Below are positions 1 to 12,430 of a stretch of DNA of 64,000 bases, piece after piece; position 1 is the stretch's first letter, and each line of letters opens with the position of its first letter. The notes under the pieces were generated by a model, which had not been told where the DNA came from, made no database searches, and saw nothing but the letters and a program-made list of their open reading frames with translations. The stretch spans positions 2,356,001-2,420,000 of the forward strand of contig JAJTTP010000006.1 in assembly GCA_023313575.1 (NCBI GenBank). The letters are read 5' to 3'. The position numbers and the translations under genes were made by a program. This DNA comes from Eutypella sp. D-1 (lineage: Eukaryota; Ascomycota; Sordariomycetes; Xylariales; Diatrypaceae).

Positions 1-243
1 GGTGGTATGTGAAGAGGGTGACATAAGATAGGGGGCGGGGTGAAGAAAGGGGGCGGGGGTCGTTTGGATCATATGTGTCCCAGAATGGAGCTATCTATAA
101 AAAGAAATGCACCGCGGACAATGTGAGCCAGGAGGAGGAAGTAGATTCCTACGGAATAAAATTTTGTGGGAGGGTGAATTGAAATAATGTACCTCTGTGT
201 CTTAGGGAATCGAAGGGGTCTAAAAAAGAAGCAAAAAAGGGGC

Positions 244-249
244 AAAAAA
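244..249 (-). terminator. Pol III T-run terminator of 5S rRNA
   Basis: Six consecutive T on the minus strand directly after GTTGTATG, the usual RNA polymerase III stop signal. Confidence 0.8.
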
Positions 250-367
250 CATACAACACCGGGGATTCGCTGGTCGTCACCGACCCAACTACTAATCCGG
301 CCCTATCTGGCTTAACTAGGGGAGAGCGGACGGGATCCCGTGCTTTCCAGATGGTATGGTCGTATGT
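249..367 (-). rRNA. 5S ribosomal RNA
   Basis: The minus strand reads as a complete 5S rRNA of about 119 nt, beginning ACATACGACCAT and ending GTTGTATG. The first and last bases pair to form helix I (CATACGAC with GTTGTATG), and ATCTGG pairs with CCAGAT as helix II. The 3' half carries the conserved internal-promoter (C box) block with AGTAGTTGGGT and GACCAGCGAATCC. A run of six T follows immediately (244-249) as the pol III terminator. A TATATAAG box sits 24 to 31 bases upstream. A single 5S gene away from the rDNA is typical of filamentous ascomycetes. The mature ends are uncertain by a base or two. Confidence 0.93.
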
Positions 368-390
368 GAAAGATTGGTCTGCTAACTTGA

Positions 391-398
391 CTTATATA
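391..398 (-). promoter_or_regulatory. TATA box of the 5S rRNA gene
   Basis: TATATAAG on the minus strand, 24 to 31 bases before the 5S 5' end. Neurospora 5S genes carry a conserved upstream TATA element at about this distance that is needed for transcription, so sequence and spacing both fit. Confidence 0.75.
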
Positions 399-1032
399 CT
401 GTGCCTAAGCGATCTATGGCCTGGCTTAAATACCATCACCATAATTAGCCCAAGGGAAATTCAATCACCATTTCCAAAGTCACGAGCGGAGAGGTAAGCT
501 GGGGGTTCATTTTGCGAAGCCCATCTCGTCTTTCGGTAAGCGGAAAGGTGATCAGGGGGACTTCCCGTAATCGCCTACGATCAACGCCCAAGCAAGAGTG
601 AATCACACGAAGCTTGGCAAGGGTGATGCGAATGGATTAAAACGCATGGTAATCTAGTCACACATCCGACGAGAGGAGTTGGCAATTCAGGTGGAAATAA
701 TGTGATTTTGTATCAATTCAACTTTTGTAGTAGCTCACCGGCTCCGTAGTAACCCCCAAATCCCTTAAAAGTATAACAGACCATCCGCACTGCCAAATGC
801 AAAATACATGAGACCGACCAGTCTCGCGACACAAACAACTAAAATGATGGCGAGTTTTCCCTAAACTGTGCGATTTTGTGTAACTGTCTTGCGGAGCTTC
901 CCCCCCTAGTTCGCTTCCGCAACTTGTTTTTTTTATGTCTCCGATGCAGTGTACTTCAAGTCCGAGACTCTATGCAGCTTTATGATCTATATCAGTCATA
1001 TAGCACGTCGTAAAAAGCAGTGTCGTGCTTGG
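399..1032. other. Intergenic, no gene seen
   Basis: Lies between the 5S promoter and the 3' end of homocitrate synthase. No open frame, RNA gene or repeat is visible. The first 243 bases of the window, beyond the 5S terminator, are also featureless apart from purine-rich stretches. Confidence 0.6.
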
Positions 1033-2965
<1,933 letters not shown>

Positions 2966-3020
2966 GGTTGGTGGCGGGCTTGAGGGGGTGTTTGGAAGGA
3001 ATTGTAGGCTGACTGAAGTA

Positions 3021-3064
3021 TTAATTCTTAATTCTTGATTCTTAATTCTCAATTCTCAATTCTA
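3021..3064 (-). repeat. 7-bp tandem repeat in 5' leader of homocitrate synthase
   Basis: About six imperfect copies of ATTCTTA/ATTCTCA (plus strand), 55 to 100 bases upstream of the start codon, probably in the 5' UTR or core promoter. The transcript would read as AAGAATT/GAGAATT repeats. Confidence 0.7.
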
Positions 3065-3297
3065 AAGTTCTTAAAAGTTGTATACTTAGGTAGGGGAAAG
3101 AAGTGTGTAACTCAAAGACTCCAAAGTTTAGGGAGAGGGAAGAATTTTGTGCGGGGCCTTATATAAGCCAATTGAACGAGGGGTTCCCAGCTTTGAAAAT
3201 TACCCGTCTACCTAAGTTAAGTACCTATTTTACCTAGGGATCTGCTGAACCTGGAAAGCTCTTGTCACAGTTCTGCTGCGGTTCGGGGCGATTTGGG

Positions 3298-3304
3298 TGA
3301 CTCA
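3298..3304 (+). promoter_or_regulatory. GCN4/CPC1-type site upstream of homocitrate synthase
   Basis: A perfect TGACTCA, in the extended context G-TGACTCA-T that fits the RTGACTCAY consensus, about 333 bases before the start codon. Lysine genes are classic targets of general amino-acid control in fungi. The heptamer occurs by chance several times in 64 kb, so the call rests on position and flanks. Confidence 0.55.
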
Positions 3305-3440
3305 TGAAAGTTTAACTGCCCCCGGGCCAAGTGCTGGGTTTAATGAATCAATTCAACATTCTTGGCCACTTTTTTCTTCTCCTTCTCGTCTCCTTCTCCA
3401 GACTCTAAGCCTGTATCTAACCACTCGTCACCCCGCAATA

Positions 3441-3740
3441 TACCTAGGTACCTAGGTAGGCATTTACTACTACCTACTTACTTAGGCAGGGTATTTAACT
3501 GTACGTAGCCGACACATATTATACCGTCTAGGAATTTTAATTTGTAGATCTACAGCACCTAATTCTTATGTAGGTATCCCCGCGGTTATGTCTATGCACC
3601 ACGTCTTTAGGTACCTAGGTAGGTAACTACTCAACTACTCTAACTGTCTGGTGCAATCCATGGATAAGACTCTCTAATGTAGCTACCCGTGCAAAAGCAG
3701 AAGAAGAAAAAAAACCTACCTAGGTACTGTAATGACCTAG
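3441..3740. repeat. Cluster of palindromic TACCTAGGTA motifs
   Basis: Copies at 3441-3460 (two abutting palindromes), 3608-3625 and 3713-3726, plus a partial copy near 3735. The core ACCTAGGT is its own reverse complement and is usually extended by GGTAGG. The same motif recurs between genes across the window. Confidence 0.75.
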
Positions 3741-4947
3741 GTAGAGCTATTGGAAGTATGTGGTCGGCAAGTCGGGAAGGGACAGGAAGCAAGAAAGAAA
3801 GAAAAAATAATAAGAAAAAAATTTCATCAGGTACCGTTCCAATTGGATACCTGGGAACACATGTGGCTCGTATGCAGGCTGGTAGTTAGGTTCTGCAGGT
3901 GTCCAGTCCCTGATGACACCCCGCAATCCGTAATCGGCGCCCCACAAATCTGTGAATCTGTGATGAATCTCCAAGGGCTGTCTTGGCTGTCAGGCTGTGA
4001 AGGAATTGAAGTCGGAGATCTCCAGATGAGACCGGCTCTTATACGTCATTTTACTGTCGGTACGTACTTTTGGGTGGGTAGGTATCTGTGGAAATCGTTA
4101 TCGATTAGATCGGGGTAGATCGGACTAGGACAGGCGAAGGCAAGCAAACGGACAAGCTGACAAGTAGCACGTAACCAATTCATCAGCTGCATGTTATTGG
4201 GCTTCCAAGGTTGCAAGGTTATATTCTTTTGTATGGGCATTTCGAAATGATTTACTTATGTAAGATATTCCTGCAGTGCGGATGTATGATCCTCAAATTA
4301 GCGCTGCCAATTCCCGTACTTAAAGCACCGGAACCATACCTGGGCATCTGGAATTTTTTTATTGCCCTAGGCTGCCAAGCTTGCTATCCGACCGACATCG
4401 CGGGAAAATAACCTGAGCGGGAGTCATAAGAGGACCGCGCATCGGTGCAGATGATCCCACGCATGAGTAACTATGATATTATGTCACATTAGCTAAATCT
4501 GGGCATAAATACCAGCCAGCGAGCAGCCGTTTATAAGATCATGCTATTGTGCTGGCTATGTAGTTCTGTGGAATGATTTGATGACTAAATGGGCAGAGAG
4601 AAAAAAAGGATATAGAAAGGTAACTTCTTAAGTTTGCATGAAGTGATGGATGATGATTTTATCTTATCTAGATCATCTATTAAAAAAAATTATCGTGACC
4701 CGTCCCGGTCTGGTGGGGTGGCCGGGAAGTCGGGTCTGCCCGTGTAACACACCAACCACCTGTGCAGCTTTCCTAAGCTCATTTTAGGCAGGAGGTAACT
4801 ACCCACATATGTACACTGGACCTACTTGTACCCGTCCATTAGCTACCGACCTTGAACTTACACAACTCACAACCTTACCTGAAAATCTCTTGTCTCTTTT
4901 TTCTCCTGGGCGGGTTTTATGTACGTCGCCGAATAAAACCCACGGCC

Positions 4948-6378
4948 ATGATAGCGACGCGGCTTCCACGAAATGCCGCCTCCTCGTCTATGAGGGCGGC
5001 CGCGGCGGCATCAGGCGGTGCCCTCTTCCGCCGCACGATCCTCCCTGCCTCCTCCTCCTCCTCTTGCAACTTCTCGTCGTCGATCCGCGACACGGTGTCC
5101 CTAGCATTCGATCACCACAAGCCCCCGCAGTCCGACCGGCACCGGCAAGATGCGCCCATCGTTTTCATGCATGGCCTGTTCGGTTCCAAGAAGAACAACC
5201 GCACGGTATCCAGGTAAGAAAGACAAGAGGTTTGGGGAAGGAAGAACGTGTGAGCCGAGCGGGGGATAGGGGAACATGCATGATATTGATCAATCTTTTT
5301 TTCTTTTTCAAGATTTCTCTCCCGGGACCTTGGACGCCATGTCTACGCCCTAGTGAGACTACCCATCACCGCCCCGCCCGCTGCCGCCACCAGCACCACT
5401 CTGCCATCATGAATGCCGTAATGTCGCTCGACGACAGCCCAACCCCTTCTGACCCTCGCGCTTGACCAGGACCTGCGTAACCACGGGGAATCCCCCCACG
5501 CCCCGAGACACGACTACCCCGCTATGGCCGAGGACGTCGCCGAGTTCCTCGTCCAGCACGGCCTGAAGAACCCGACCCTAATCGGCCACTCGATGTGAGT
5601 GCCGCCCGCGGATTCATAACCTCCAAGTCAGTCGAGGAGCCTTGCCAACCTCACAATGCGACACAGGGGAGCCAAGACCGCCATGACGCTCGCCCTGAGC
5701 AAGCCCGAGGCCATCGACAACCTGGTCTCCGTCGACAACGCCCCGGTGGATGCGGCGCTAAACAGCACCTTCGCCAACTACGTCCGGGGCATGAAGAAGA
5801 TAGAGGAGGCCGGCGTCACGAGCATGAGCGAGGCTGACAAGATCCTTGCGGAATTCGAACCGGTCAGCCTCCTTTTCCTTTTTCCCTCTCTCTCTCTCTC
5901 TCTCTCCTTTCGCTCACTCGGAAGTGGGGATCTACAGGCGCTGATCTTGCTTGTATCTACAGGAACTTCCCATCCGACAGTTTCTCCTCCAGAATCTCTA
6001 CACGCCCGAGGGGAGCGAGACGCGCAAGTTTCGCGTCCCCCTCGGCACGCTGGGCAAGGCGCTCGATCATCTCGGCGACTTCCCGTACAAGGATCCCAAC
6101 CAGGCGCGGTTCGAAAAGCCGGCGCTGTTTATCCGGGGCACGCACAGCAAATACGTCCCCGACGAGGTGATCCCCGTGATCGGCCAGTTCTTCCCGCGCT
6201 TTTCGCTGGTGGACATAAAAGCCGGTCATTGGCTCATATCAGAGAAACCGGAGAAATTCCTGCGGGGTGAGTTGCGCGTCCAAATCGAGCTCATGCATAA
6301 TGATTTCAAATGCCGGGGAAGTCATATCTAACATGTCACCAACTAGCTGTGGTAGAGTTTTTGAGGCCGAAAGAGTGA
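4948..6378 (+). CDS. Mitochondrial alpha/beta hydrolase, ABHD11/Imo32/Eat1 type
   Basis: Spliced product of about 320 residues with the serine-hydrolase fold. The nucleophile motif GHSMG (Ser near residue 142) is split by an intron at 5594. VFMHGLFGSKKN is the oxyanion region and DLRNHGESPH follows it. The Asp lies in FIRGTHSKYVPDE and the catalytic His in KAGHWLISEKPE. This layout matches ABHD11, yeast Imo32 and the ethanol acetyltransferase Eat1; which reaction it performs cannot be told from sequence. The N-terminus (MIATRLPRNAASSSMRAAAAA) is rich in Arg, Ser and Ala and looks like a mitochondrial presequence. An in-frame ATG at 4852 would add 32 residues, but the ATG at 4948 gives the better presequence. 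About five introns; one (about 5866-5963) holds a (TC)n tract. The last exon ends AVVEFLRPKE. Confidence 0.88.
5886..5907 (+). repeat. (TC)n microsatellite in intron
   Basis: About eleven TC units in the intron before the ELPIRQF exon of the hydrolase. It may act as a polypyrimidine stretch. Confidence 0.85.
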
Positions 6379-6560
6379 GTTCACGGCGCCAGCTTGAGGG
6401 CCGGATTTTGAAAGGGTGTGTGCATGAAGGGGTATCGTATGGTGATAAGCTATCTATAGGGGCGCCTGAATTTCGCCCGTATCCGGAATCGGCACTGCGC
6501 TTGAACACGGCCGTCGCCATGGAGGACTATCTATCTATGATCGGTCCACAGATGAATAAA

Positions 6561-7482
6561 TCAGCAAGAACAAGCCGAGGAGATCGAGCTAACTCCTAGA
6601 TCCAACGTGTTCCCGCCGGACGGTGCGGAGGGCAATAGTTCTGGCCTCTGTACGATCTGATCGACAACCTCGATGAATGGTGTTTTGACGTTCTCCCTCG
6701 TTTTCGAGCTGACCTCGCAAAATCCCGCGCCATGGGAATCCGCGAAAGACTTGCCCTCCTCGAAAGTCACGGCCCGGCCACTAGCCAAGGCCTTGTCCAG
6801 CTTGCTTCCAACCTTGATTCCGTTCAGCTGATACTCTTCCTAATTGTGGGGGCAGTAAGATGATTCGTCACGTACCACGTAGAGCACTGCGCCGGGTGAG
6901 GCGTTGGTCCTCGCCTCGTCGACCCATCTCTCGAGACTTAGAAAGCTCCTCCTGTTTGATATATCATAGACAAGAATAACGCCATGGGCACCACGATAGT
7001 AGCTTGTTGACAAGGTTCGGAACCTCTCCTGACCAGCCTAATGTGACCGAGAAAGGGGCGGTGTAAGTTAGACGGATGCGCCTCGGCGAGACGAGGTCGC
7101 GGGTGATCTTGATGAGGGCTGGGATCATACTGACAGTATCGAATATATTTAAGCGGTAAGCCTTGCCGCGTACAACCAATCTCTTCATCTGTGTCCATTG
7201 TGAGAACCAATTCGAGGTATCGGCAGCGCAAGTGGAGTCCTGACTCACCTTGAAGTCGATGCCAATAGTAGCTGTCGAAGACTCCGGGTCAAACTGGTCA
7301 TCGCAATATCTCAGCAGCACTGAGGGGGCAGGGACGTTCTAAATTAGCCTAGGCCCGCTGGATCGAGGTTCCGTGCAGCCGGGCCGCATCTAAAGGGGAA
7401 GCAACTGACAAGCTGATTTCCCAGCGCCCGAGGGTCCGATACACAGAAGTTTCAGCACCGGCAATACTTCCTCCGAGGTCAT
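6561..7482 (-). CDS. Rab18-like small GTPase
   Basis: About 205 to 210 residues. The order follows Rab18 closely: [14 protein letters not shown]-loop GPSGAGKS (residues 16-23, split from [13 protein letters not shown] by an intron), TIGIDFK with the G2 Thr, [11 protein letters not shown] (G3), [16 protein letters not shown], then a C-terminus ending CSC that fits double geranylgeranylation. It probably acts at ER or lipid-droplet membranes like other Rab18 proteins. The G4 motif reads GSKLD instead of the usual GNKxD, and the intron just before it is only 36 nt (or 46 nt with the next AG). The G5 region reads EVSSKT. Four introns with GTCAGT, GTGAGT, GTCAGT and GTACGT donors. The stop is at 6561-6563. 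The family is clear; the orthology to Rab18 is from remembered sequence. Confidence 0.87.
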
Positions 7483-8858
7483 GTTCACGGTAGCAGAGGC
7501 GCGTAGCAATCCAGTATGTATTGTTGATAGCTTAGGTGAGAAATAGCAAATCGGCTTGATATCGCATATGGGGGCGCAGCACTCTTGGTCGAATTAGTGT
7601 TGCGTAACGCTTATAGTATGGGGTTCTGTTATGTATTGGGGATATAGTAGGAAATAGGTAAGGTAAAATTATCAGGTAAAGTTATAAGTGTGTAGGTAGG
7701 TTAGGTGATGATGGGGCCAAGAAGGAAGGTATCGCATGGATCACACGGGGTCTAAACAAGCTAGCTCGACGGAATTGGCGGTATTGGGGGTCGCGTCATT
7801 GGCGGGCGGGAAGCCTGAGAACGTCATGCGACCGACCTCCTAAAAGGTACGTTGAGGTAAGTAACTCTTACTTGCAGAGTCCCCTTTGCTAAGTTGCATG
7901 CATACCTAAATACGTATAAGATATAAGAGGTAGTTATAGGACGGGCGCTGTCCACGGGTAGGCCCAGAGTGAAGAAGTGGTGTATGCTTGATAGTAATTG
8001 TGAAGATTCTAGGTTTATTTGTTCCCGAAGTCCAGGGGATGTTTAATAAGTCGAGTTTCAGTTCCACCGCCTCAAGTCAGTCAGCAAATCCATCCGATGT
8101 ATATGAGAAACTCAGGCATACACCAAGTACCTAGGTAGTTATGGAAAGTGCGATGCTTTAACAACCCTTGGGGCCTTTACGTACATACATACCCGGGAGG
8201 TAGTGACTGGTACATCGCCGCGACCGCTATTATGCCAGTGCATCTACCTTCGTACTAGGTAGGCTGGTGTCTCCTCTTCACACGGGCTGTTAAAGAGCCC
8301 CGGGCCCGTGAAAAGTGGGTCTCACCGGTGATTGGTGATACCGGGTTTAGTCTGGCCTGCCTCCGCTTGCCTGCCAGGTGATACCGCCAATGGTGAATGC
8401 AATGCCAAAACCGGAATTATCGGTTGGGAGTCGCACTGACTTATAATCGGGCCAGGAACGAGCACCCGCCCCTGGACTGCATTCGAGTCTCAAGGAGTTG
8501 TACTAATCACAGCTTACGGCCGTCGAGGATGACGATGATATGGATTTGGGCACACAGAATAGCGGCCGAATTACTCACCCTGCTGAAGCCTAGCTGTGTA
8601 CCCAGGTAGTATACGGAATGACGGACTCGTAGCATAGCACAGGAAAAGGCATTGCACCGATGATTGGAACTTAGTAGTCAAGTCGTCAAGTCGCTTTTTA
8701 AGAAAAACCCAGGTTGTCAGCCAATACTCCCATTTTTTCTGATCTGAGAGGATGCTGTATCCGCGGCTACCTTGCCGCACAAATGCAATCACAAGTGAGA
8801 CCTAATGCCATTGCAAAAATAACCCACGCCGTTCCATTGTCCGCACATGATGAACTCT
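7483..8858. other. Intergenic, promoter of the Rab18-like gene and 3' flank of eS1
   Basis: No gene supported. A TACCTAGGTAG copy lies at 8128-8139. Short frames at 8397-8792 lack any family resemblance. Confidence 0.6.
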
Positions 8859-10234
8859 TTAAACCTCCTCGAGCACACGCTCCTTGAACTCCCGCTCCAC
8901 CTTCTGACCGTCCTCGTTCGTCGTGGACTCGCCGTGCAGGTTCATGAGAGCACCCAGGTCGAACTTGGGCGCCTTGAGGAGCTTGACCTTGCGGATGTGG
9001 ACCTAAATTAGAGAGAAGGGGATCGGGTTAGCTATGGTGACTGCTCTTGCCACTGTCTTGCGACTATCTTGCGACCGTCTCGCGTCAAATATATTATATA
9101 CGTACGTTCTGCAGAGGGTAGATACCCTGGGTGGACTTCTCGATCTCGCGGCCAATGACCTCGGGGATCAGCTTGGACGTCAGCTGCTGGAGAGTGCAGG
9201 TGGCGGCCTCGCGCTGGATGATCTCGACCATCTTTCTCCGGATAGCACGGATCTGGGAGGAGGCGGCGTAGGTAGTTTTCTTAACCTGGTTGGGACGGCG
9301 CTTGGTGAAAGCAATGGCGAAGAGGCGGAGCAGGTATTCATCGGTGGTCTTGACGGTGACGTTGGCCTCGATCAGGGTCTGCCACTTGCGTACGAGGGAT
9401 CGGAGTTTGTCGGAGGTGAAGTCGAGACCGTGGAAGTTGGTGAGGCAGTTCTTGCCCTGGACCTCGTCTACTCTGAGCTTGACCTTGCGGAAGGCGTGGT
9501 CCTCATCCTTCTGCAGATCGGCCAGCGAAACCTCGACAATTCGGCCCTTGAGGGCATCGTTCGCGTTCTTCAGACCGGTGGATCGGTTGACCAGGGTCTT
9601 GCCGACACTAGAAAGAGTTCAATTGTTAGATACGGATACGCGGAGATGTATATATATATGTATATATATATAAATATGGTCGATGACCAATCCAAATTCT
9701 TCGTTTGGGTCATCGTGTGTATGATGTGAGTGAGGCATACTCTCGGATGTTGAAAGGCGACGGGGCCTAGAAAATTGGAATGTTTGGTTAGTTTTTGATA
9801 ATTCGTATGAAAAGGCATCTTTCCAAAAAAAAAAAAAAAAAATTGTACGATTATATGAACGAACATACCTTGATGGAGTACCAGTCCTTGCGGGCAAAGG
9901 GATCCTGGGTCCTCTTCTTGAGGCCCTTCTTGCCCTTCGACAATCTCTTGTTCCTATTGAGTAGGGGAACATGTCAGCGACGACGATAACTTTGGTTGTG
10001 CTTTGCATGACGATTTTGGGTAGGCGGGCGGGTGTAGCAGTGCTAAAGAGATCCAGCAGCCCAACATGGCTCATCTTGATCTTCATTCATCTTCATCTTC
10101 TCCATCCAACGTCTTCCCTGTTCTTATCACTATCGACCAATTCGAGTCCCCTTCCCCGGTATCCCCCCCATCTTCGCCCGGACTTAGGTTCACGAACTGG
10201 ACGATAGAGAAGAGAGGAAAAGACGATAGAGGCG

Positions 10235-10278
<44 letters not shown>

Positions 10279-10390
10279 AGGATGCAAAAACGCAAAATGC
10301 CCAAATGCAAAATGCGGGAATCGGGATCGGGATCGGGATAGATAGGACTCCTCGGACGGTGCAGGTGCACACTCACTTGCCAACAGCCAT
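8859..10390 (-). CDS. RPS1: 40S ribosomal protein eS1 (S3a)
   Basis: Structural protein of the small ribosomal subunit near the mRNA exit. The spliced protein (about 256 residues) runs [84 protein letters not shown], and ends FKERVLEEV, matching eS1 along its whole length. The first coding exon is only 14 nt (10377-10390), followed by a 420-nt first intron, typical of ribosomal protein genes. Other introns separate YSIK from [11 protein letters not shown] from VGKTL, and LQN from VHIRK. Intron 1 holds a GATGCGA repeat; another has a run of 18 A and a TA-rich stretch. A 231-codon frame on the opposite strand is a shadow. Confidence 0.96.
9645..9674 (+). repeat. TA-rich microsatellite in eS1 intron
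   Basis: Imperfect (TA)n interrupted by G, in the intron before the VGKTL exon. Confidence 0.7.
10237..10340 (+). repeat. GATGCGA/GGGATC tandem repeats in intron 1 of eS1
   Basis: About seven copies of a 7-bp unit GATGCGA drifting to GATGCGG and GATGCAG, then AAAATGC-type units, then about four GGGATC units. All lie inside the long first intron of the ribosomal protein gene. Confidence 0.8.
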
Positions 10391-11911
10391 ATTTGCGAGG
10401 GAGGATCGTGGAGGCTCGCAAATTCAGGTCGTAATGGTTGGAATGGATGTGGTGAAGAGAGATTGTTGATTTGCGCTTGGGCTTAGGTAGATTGGCGAAA
10501 ATTGGTCGGTGGTCGATTTGGTTTGTCTCGATGGGGCCAAGCCGTCGCAGGGAATTAATTGAGGGATTCTAAAAAAATTCAAAACTTTGTGTGCCTGTGT
10601 GGGAAAATGTCGGCTGTGTGTCTGTGTGTGTGTGCCCGCCGCCTGAAAAGAAAAAAATTAAAGCTGATAAGAGATAAAAAGAGCGGGGCTTACCTACTTA
10701 GTAACCAATGGGAAACTACGATTTGTACTGATTATCGCCTATGTACCTATTATTGTGTTAGATAAGCAGGTATGTACCTGCCCAAGGACCTATGTACACA
10801 CCATGAAGAATTACTCGGTTTTGCCAGCTGCCACAACTGGTACTAGATTTTATCTACCAGGCCGCCAGGTACCTTTATTTGTGTCGCGTGTTTAAGGCTG
10901 AGCATAGATAGGTACCTAGTAGGGACTTTCTATAAAGTGCCGTCCCCCCCTCTACCCCTCCTTAGGTGGACGGGCACGTGCAACCTTCAGACCCACCTAT
11001 GTAAGTATATATAGCATTTATTCTTATATACCTACCAGACGACGGTACGATTGTCCCGTCTGTCTCAGTGGACGTGTGCCCAAGATTAGAAACCTGTCAG
11101 CTTGTCACCCTGTTTTTCTGTCTTTTCTCTTTACATTTCTCTTTAGTCTAACGATGATAGAACAGCTACGGATAATACATACATAGGTACGTTACCTATA
11201 TAGAACCCCCTAGGTAGGCATACCCTTTCACAGACGAATGCTATTACCTCATATGATACTTAGGGGTTATAAAATATATCCTCACTAGAGTATTATGTGG
11301 GTGACTAGGAGGCTACAGAAGCGGACACCGGCTGTTTCATCCCGGGCACATTCAAGGAACCGCCGTATCACAGTGTCACGCGCGTAGTTCTGTCTCAGAA
11401 GAGGAAAAAGAAGAAGAGAAAGAAGAAGACGATTACGTTTTGCGCCTTGCATGGCAGCAAAATTTCATATCTGTATGCTTTGTGTCATAATGGTTTTTTA
11501 CAAAAAAAAAAGTTTGACAGAAATTTGTGAGTGCCTGGAATCGCCCTAACGCCTTCGCTGGATATCGTTGGGACTTCCCGACTCCCCCGAAACGCCTTAC
11601 TTTAAGATAAAACCGTCATTGGAGCACCCCCTTTTCCCTGGTGCTGTGGTATATATTTCCCTGTCCGTGTGGTGTGTGCCCTGTTTCCTCTATTGACCGC
11701 CGCCGGTTGTTCCCGTTCCCGGCAAACCCAAGGTCCCTCTATAAAACCCTTGACCGGGGTCGCGCCGTAAGTAACCCGTCCCCCACCCCCGTCGTAATCG
11801 TCGTCATCGTCGTTTCCTTCTGATGTCATGCCTGCGATAGTCTCGCATAGAACTGGGAAGTAAGTGAAGTAAAGTGAAGTGAAGTGAAGACTGTCTAGTC
11901 TAGATGGTCCT
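10391..11911. other. Intergenic, eS1 promoter side
   Basis: Holds the eS1 promoter, scattered GGTAC/TACCT motifs and an A9 run near 11502. Frames in this stretch have no coding character. Confidence 0.6.
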
Positions 11912-12430
11912 TCAGTACGTCTTCTCGTCATTTTGCTGCGGGTGCTCTTCCTCCCACGTATCGAAACTAGGGAAGCTGAAGTAGCATGCCGAGTCTGACT
12001 CTAAGGTTAGCGACACGACCCCATAATTGATCTGTAGCAGGTAGCAGCCTGGGGGAGACAAACGTTGTTGACCATTAGGGTGCATCAATGTTCGCTGTGC
12101 CGTCTCAGATAACCGACGGTCCGTGCCCTCCTCGGGCTCCAGTCCAAAGCTCCGGGTCGAAGATGGTGACGATGGTGGCATCCTTAAGAGCCCCTCGGAG
12201 GTGGAGTTCGACACGGCAACCCGGCTGAGCAACTCGGTCGCCCGGCCGTTCGTATTCGTAGCCGTCAACACGCCCGAGCACGAGTTCGACGTGGTGATCG
12301 AAGGCTCGGTGACACAGGCTCGGAGGAGCCGTGGCCGGGAGGGCCGCCGGCTACTGCTGCTGTTTCTGGGCCTGGAGGCGGATTCTCTTCGTGGTACATG
12401 ACCGGATTCCGGCGAGAATGTTGTAGCCAT
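11912..12430 (-). CDS. Small hypothetical protein, Ser/Pro/Arg-rich
   Basis: I do not recognise the family. One open frame of 172 residues starts at an ATG in good context (AAACATGG, 12428-12430). The first 65 residues are basic and Ser-rich ([14 protein letters not shown]). The middle has LLSRVAVSNSTSEGLLRMPPS and a charged stretch EPEEGTDRRLSETAQRTL. The C-terminus reads YFSFPSFDTWEEE and ends QQNDEKTY. The aromatic/acidic tail looks more constrained than the rest. AG sites near 12050 and 11970 allow one or two introns in the second half, so the exact product may be shorter. The frame is GC-rich at third positions and stands out from the flanks, which is why I keep it. It could still be a chance frame. 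Confidence 0.5.
   Translation of the reverse strand: MATTFSPESGHVPRRESASRPRNSSSSRRPSRPRLLRACVTEPSITTSNSCSGVLTATNTNGRATELLSRVAVSNSTSEGLLRMPPSSPSSTRSFGLEPEEGTDRRLSETAQRTLMHPNGQQRLSPPGCYLLQINYGVVSLTLESDSACYFSFPSFDTWEEEHPQQNDEKTY

Larger units (their letters stand above)
2966..4947. other. Divergent intergenic region with TACCTAGG motifs
   Basis: Shared upstream region of homocitrate synthase (-) and the alpha/beta hydrolase (+). It holds the 7-bp repeat and TGACTCA site listed separately. A dense cluster of TACCTAGGTA-type motifs lies at 3441-3460, 3608-3625 and 3713-3726. Small open frames at 3689-4411 have no coding look. No other gene is supported. Confidence 0.6.

Noticed and set aside
9034..9729. 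231-codon open frame on the plus strand
   Set aside because: It is the antisense shadow of the eS1 gene, whose minus-strand reading matches a known ribosomal protein throughout.
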